Below, piece after piece: positions 50,702 through 64,000 of a DNA stretch of 64,000 nt. Source of the stretch: Serinicoccus chungangensis (GTDB lineage Bacteria; Actinomycetota; Actinomycetes; Actinomycetales; Dermatophilaceae); the NCBI RefSeq assembly GCF_001483745.1, contig NZ_LQBL01000022.1, forward strand, positions 62,001 to 126,000. Direction: 5' to 3'. Made by a program: the position numbers and the translations under genes. Below the pieces are notes generated by a model. It saw only the letters and a program-made list of their open reading frames with translations. It was not told the DNA's origin and searched no databases. The stretch's first letter is position 1. Each line of letters begins with the position of its first letter.

Positions 50702-52900
50702 GTGCCCCCTCCGCCCCGGCCCCGCCGCAGCCTCGACCGCCCGCCGCCGCTGGGCGTGACGACCACGGCCGACGGCCCCGAGATCGCCGTGCTCGCGCGG
50801 CACGCCACCGCCGTCGAGCTCTGCCTGTCCACCCCCACCGGGGAGCGCCGGGTCCCGCTGACCCGCTCGGCCCACGGGATCTGGTGGGACCTCGTGCCCG
50901 AGCTGGTCCCGGGGACGCGCTACGGACTGCGGGTGCACGGACCCTGGGCTCCCGACCAGGGCCACCGGCACAACCACGACAAGCTGCTGCTCGACCCCTA
51001 CGCCGGGGCGGTCGAGGGGGAGGTGACCTGGCGTCCGGAGGTCTACGGTCACGTCGCCGGCGACCACGGCTGGACCGACCCGGAGGCCCGTGACGACCGG
51101 GACTCGGCCCCGTTCGTCCCCCGTTCGGTGGTCGTCGACCACGGCACCTTCGACTGGGGCGGGGACGCCTCGCCCCAGGTGCCCTGGACCGACACGGTGC
51201 TCTACGAGGCGCACGTGCGGGGGCTGACCCGGCTGCACCCGGAGGTGCCGCCGGAGCAGCGGGGCACCTACGCCGCCCTCGGCCACCCGGCGGTGGTCGA
51301 GCACCTGACGAGCCTGGGCGTGACCAGCCTCCAGCTGCTCCCCGTGCACGCCTTCACCTCCGAGCCCTCGCTGGTCCGCCGCGGTCTGTCGAACTACTGG
51401 GGCTACAACTCCCTGGGGTTCTTCGCCCCGCACGCCCCGTATGCCGCCGCCAGCGACCCCCAGGGTGTCGTCGACGAGGTGAAGGGCGCCGTCCGTGCGC
51501 TGCACGCGGCGGGCATCGAGGTGGTCCTCGACGTCGTCTACAACCACACGGCCGAGCAGTCGTCCTGGGACGGCCCGACCCTCGGCCCGCGCGGCCTGGA
51601 CAACCGCACCTACTACCGCCTCGACGACCGCGGCCGCGACATCGACGTCACCGGCTGCGGCAACACCCTGGACCTGCGGGACCCGCAGGTGGCGCGGCTG
51701 GTCCTGGACTCGCTGCGGCACTGGGTCCAGGAGTTCCACGTCGACGGCTTCCGGTTCGACCTCGCCCCGGCGCTGGCGCGCGGACGGGACGACGCCTACG
51801 ACCGGGAGCACGCCTTCCACGTGGCGCTCGAGACCGACCCGGTCCTCTCACGGGTCAAGCTGATCGCGGAGCCGTGGGACGTCGGGGTCCACGGGTGGCG
51901 GACCGGGCAGTTCCCCGCGGTCTTCTCCGAGTGGAACGACCGGTTCCGCGACACGACCCGCACCTTCTGGCTGGCCGACGTGGGCCGTCGCCTGCACGGT
52001 CACGGGGGCCACGGGGTGCGCGAGCTCGCGACCCGCCTGGCCGGCTCGGCCGACCTCTTCGGGCACGACGGCCGGGGCCCGCTGGCCTCGGTCAACCTCG
52101 TCACCGCCCACGACGGCTTCACGCTGGCCGACCTCACGGCCTACGAGCACAAGCACAACCACGCCAACGGCGAGGACAACCGGGACGGCCACGGGGACAA
52201 CCGGTCCTGGAACCACGGCGTCGAGGGGCCGACCGAGGACGCCGAGGTGCTGCGCGGCCGCCGGCGCTCGGTCCGCAACCTGCTCGGGACCCTGCTGCTC
52301 GCCCCCGGGGTCCCGATGCTCGTGGCCGGGGACGAGCTGGGGCGCACGCAGCAGGGCAACAACAACGCCTACTGCCAGGACTCCGCGCTGACCTGGGTGG
52401 ACTGGGACCTCGAGGAGTGGCAGTCGGCGCTGCTGGCGGACACCCGGTCGCTGCTGGCGCTGCGGCGCGAGCTCGCCCTGCTGCGCACGAGCGACTTCCC
52501 AACCTTCGACGCCCTCCCCGGCCGCACCCGGCTGCGCTGGTTCGCCGAGGACGGTGACGTCCTCGGGGAGCACCAGTGGAACGACCCCCACCGCAGCACG
52601 CTCACGGCGCTCTTCGACACCCTCCACGGCGGCACCCCGGACGACCGGCGCCACGCCGTCGTGGTGCTCCTGCACGCGGGCACGACGGCGGCCTCCCTGC
52701 GGCTGCCCGAGGTCGGGGACGTCCGGACCTGGGACGTGCGCTTCACCAGCGCGAGCACGCCCTCGGCAGGCGCGCAGGTGAACCCCGGGGGTGCGGTCGA
52801 GGTCGGCCCGACGAGCCTCACCGTGCTCACCGCGACGCTCACCGGGACGGCCGGGCCGACCGCGTCGGCGCGCGTGGTTTCCGAGGCGGAAGCCCGGTAG
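50702..52900 (+). CDS. glgX: Glycogen debranching enzyme GlgX
   Basis: GH13 isoamylase-type enzyme of 732 residues hydrolysing alpha-1,6 branches. An N-terminal CBM48-like domain (GPEIAVLARHATAVELCL) precedes the barrel, with DVVYNHTAEQSSWDG, the nucleophile in VDGFRFDLA, the acid in LIAEPWDVG, and VTAHDGFTLADL. Start GTG 50702 has TACGCT (50688-50693) eight bases upstream and no ribosome binding site. It is the first gene of the alpha-glucan cluster. Confidence 0.93.
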   Translation: MPPPPRPRRSLDRPPPLGVTTTADGPEIAVLARHATAVELCLSTPTGERRVPLTRSAHGIWWDLVPELVPGTRYGLRVHGPWAPDQGHRHNHDKLLLDPYAGAVEGEVTWRPEVYGHVAGDHGWTDPEARDDRDSAPFVPRSVVVDHGTFDWGGDASPQVPWTDTVLYEAHVRGLTRLHPEVPPEQRGTYAALGHPAVVEHLTSLGVTSLQLLPVHAFTSEPSLVRRGLSNYWGYNSLGFFAPHAPYAAASDPQGVVDEVKGAVRALHAAGIEVVLDVVYNHTAEQSSWDGPTLGPRGLDNRTYYRLDDRGRDIDVTGCGNTLDLRDPQVARLVLDSLRHWVQEFHVDGFRFDLAPALARGRDDAYDREHAFHVALETDPVLSRVKLIAEPWDVGVHGWRTGQFPAVFSEWNDRFRDTTRTFWLADVGRRLHGHGGHGVRELATRLAGSADLFGHDGRGPLASVNLVTAHDGFTLADLTAYEHKHNHANGEDNRDGHGDNRSWNHGVEGPTEDAEVLRGRRRSVRNLLGTLLLAPGVPMLVAGDELGRTQQGNNNAYCQDSALTWVDWDLEEWQSALLADTRSLLALRRELALLRTSDFPTFDALPGRTRLRWFAEDGDVLGEHQWNDPHRSTLTALFDTLHGGTPDDRRHAVVVLLHAGTTAASLRLPEVGDVRTWDVRFTSASTPSAGAQVNPGGAVEVGPTSLTVLTATLTGTAGPTASARVVSEAEAR

Positions 52901-52910
52901 GTTGGTGCGG

Positions 52911-52911
<1 letters not shown>
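52898..52911 (+). promoter_or_regulatory. Leaderless promoter of glgE inside the glgX end
   Basis: TAGGTT (52898-52903) begins with the glgX stop codon TAG and lies seven bases before the glgE GTG. glgE may therefore be transcribed on its own. Confidence 0.5.
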
Positions 52912-55001
<2,090 letters not shown>

Positions 55002-55012
55002 GAAGGAGCACG

Positions 55013-62703
<7,691 letters not shown>

Positions 62704-62716
62704 CCCCCGGCCTCCA

Positions 62717-62748
62717 CCCCTGCGCCGGACACGCGTCCGGCGCAGGGG
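62717..62748. terminator. Bidirectional hairpin terminator
   Basis: CCCCTGCGCCGGAC and GTCCGGCGCAGGGG form a perfect 14-base stem with loop ACGC, between the fusion gene and the convergent CnoX-like gene. It can act on both strands. Confidence 0.8.
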
Positions 62749-62764
62749 CGTGCGGAGACCGAGG

Positions 62765-63793
62765 TCAGTAGAGGGCGCTCATGAGGGCCTGACGGGCCTT
62801 GGTGACGCGCGGGTCCTGGGCGCCGACGACCTCGAACAGCCCCAGGAGGTGGGTGCGGGCCCGGTCGCGGTCCTCGCCCGAGGTGCGGCGGACGGTCTCG
62901 ACGAGCCGGCCGAAGCCGTCCTCGACGTGCCCGCCGACGAGGTCCACGTCGGCGGCGTCCATCTGGGCCTGCACGTCGTCGGGCCGGTCGGCGGCGGCCT
63001 GCCGGACGGCGGCGAGGTCCATCCCTGAGGTGCGCTCCAGCAGCGTGACCTGCCCCAGACCGAGGCGGGCGAGCTCGTCGGAGGAGTCCTGGGCCAGCGC
63101 CTTCTCGTAGGCGCTGATCGCCGCGGTCCAGTCCCCGCGGTCGATGGCGTCGTAGGCCTCCTGGTGCAGCGGGGGCAGCTCGTCGGCCTGCTCCCCCTCG
63201 CCGTCCGCCTCCCCGGCCTCGCCCGGCATACCCGTGCCGTCGTCCGCACCGATCTCGACCCGACCGGTCACGGCGTTCTGCACCGCCGCCTCGAGGAACT
63301 TCTCCAGCAGCTGGTCGACCTGCTCCATCGGCTGCACGCCGAGGTAGAACGGCATGGGCTGGCCGCTGAGCAGGCCCATGACGACCGGCAGGGAGGAGAC
63401 CTGGCCGAAGACCTGCTGCAGCACGGGGGTCAGGGCCTGCAGGATGCCGGGGCTCCCGGCGACGTCCACCCCGGCCACCTGGAACCGGCCGCCCATGGTG
63501 CGGGCCCGCTCGGCCAGGTCGCGCAGGTGGGCGAGCGACTCCGGCAGCTGCGGCGTCCACAGCACCAGCACGACCGGCGTGGTCAGGCTGGCGTTGACGA
63601 CCGACTCGAAGGTGTCGTCGCTCACCTGGACGAGCGCGCCGCTGCGGCCGGGGACGCCGCCGGCAGGTGCCCCCGCCGGCGCACCGCCGGGCTGCTGCCG
63701 GGCAGCGGCGCCCGGGGCACCGGGCCGGGAGGAGAGCGCGGAGAGGTCGACGGCGCCGCGCAGGGCTGCGGAGGAGAAGGGCTGCTGGCTCAT
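62765..63793 (-). CDS. CnoX/YbbN-like thioredoxin-fold TPR protein
   Basis: 342 residues. A low-complexity Gly/Pro/Ala N-terminus (residues ~25-50) precedes a thioredoxin fold (VQVSDDTFESVVNAS, VVLVLWTPQLPES) in which the CxxC active site is replaced by PQLP, so it cannot exchange disulfides. The C-terminal half is TPR-like (YDAIDRGDWTAAISAYEKALAQDSSDELARLGLGQ). Family members act as holdases that pass clients to chaperonin. ATG 63793 has TACGCT (63800-63805) six bases upstream. Confidence 0.85.
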   Translation of the reverse strand: MSQQPFSSAALRGAVDLSALSSRPGAPGAAARQQPGGAPAGAPAGGVPGRSGALVQVSDDTFESVVNASLTTPVVLVLWTPQLPESLAHLRDLAERARTMGGRFQVAGVDVAGSPGILQALTPVLQQVFGQVSSLPVVMGLLSGQPMPFYLGVQPMEQVDQLLEKFLEAAVQNAVTGRVEIGADDGTGMPGEAGEADGEGEQADELPPLHQEAYDAIDRGDWTAAISAYEKALAQDSSDELARLGLGQVTLLERTSGMDLAAVRQAAADRPDDVQAQMDAADVDLVGGHVEDGFGRLVETVRRTSGEDRDRARTHLLGLFEVVGAQDPRVTKARQALMSALY

Positions 63794-63845
63794 GTCCCCA
63801 GCGTATGCCGTGGACGCCTGGGTCTCGAACGCCCCGGGCGCGGCC

Positions 63846-64000
63846 TCACTCGCCGGAGGCGTCCACCAGCTGCTCGGTCGCGGCCAGCATCTCCGGCTTG
63901 AAGTCGACGTCCTCCGACGGCGCCCGCATGCCCACGAAGACGGCGGTCCGCAGCGTGGCCTGCTCGGTGAGCACCTCGCTGTCCTGGAAGACGCGGAACT
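63846..64000 (-). CDS. C-terminal end of an unidentified gene (partial)
   Basis: Only the last ~50 codons are present, reading FRVFQDSEVLTEQATLRTAV and ending EMLAATEQLVDASGE before TGA at 63846-63848. The frame is open to the window edge and codon use is like that of its neighbours. The family cannot be named from this fragment. Confidence 0.55.
   Translation of the reverse strand, partial: FRVFQDSEVLTEQATLRTAVFVGMRAPSEDVDFKPEMLAATEQLVDASGE

Overview
The window is chromosomal DNA from a very GC-rich actinobacterium (order Micrococcales). The gene set (GlgE alpha-glucan pathway, a mycoredoxin-like CGFC protein, an F420-type luciferase-like monooxygenase, leaderless genes) and the wording of the proteins suggest Intrasporangiaceae or Ornithinimicrobiaceae; the family placement is inference. 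It is almost entirely coding. I see no prophage, integrase, insertion sequence, CRISPR array or rRNA. Two tRNAs (Lys-CTT, Leu-TAG) lie near the left end.

Layout. 0-9 kb: a Nudix-kinase fusion, the threonine degradation pair tdh-kbl, two small membrane proteins, a CopB-type copper ATPase behind a CsoR-like operator, a DUF3618 protein, CorA and Bcp. 9-14 kb: an SGNH hydrolase that lacks its nucleophile block, thrC-thrB, rph-rdgB, an LLM oxidoreductase and a Rho-N protein. 14-20 kb: a MocR regulator divergent from a YczE membrane protein, an MFS gene flanked by several kinds of short repeat, and a sulfite-oxidase-like molybdoenzyme. 20-26 kb: an MBL hydrolase, two CNNM/CorC transporters, murI, an FAH-family hydrolase, and a guanidine exporter of the SMR family behind a guanidine-III riboswitch. 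26-33 kb: ilvE, a divergent IlvC-like protein that has lost most catalytic residues, SixA, and a secreted S8 protease with three CWB2 repeats. 33-43 kb: a 2-hydroxyacid dehydrogenase, gatCAB, an FMN reductase, a membrane-anchored mycoredoxin, a DHA2-type MFS exporter and ligA. 43-50.6 kb: a MetE-like protein, iscS-mnmA, etfBA, an enoyl-CoA hydratase and a YbjN protein. 50.7-62.7 kb: the alpha-glucan cluster glgX, glgE, treS and a giant gene. 62.7-64 kb: a CnoX-like protein and a partial gene.

The strongest novelty is the 1991-codon open frame at 56728-62703. It joins maltokinase, branching enzyme GlgB and phosphoglucomutase in one uninterrupted reading frame downstream of treS. With GlgE and GlgX it would cover conversion of trehalose to maltose, maltose 1-phosphate, linear glucan and branched glucan, plus glucose phosphate interconversion. 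GlgB keeps its own ribosome binding site and ATG inside the frame, whereas the expected phosphoglucomutase start position reads CAC behind an intact SD-like sequence.

Across the window at least 17 genes have a TANNNT hexamer exactly 6-8 bases before an ATG or GTG and no ribosome binding site, so leaderless mRNAs appear to be the normal state for first genes. The heptamer GTATGCC/GGCATAC is strongly over-represented on both strands. Intergenic spaces near 16.7, 18.2, 18.4, 28.0 and 49.1 kb hold several families of short palindromic or tandem repeats.
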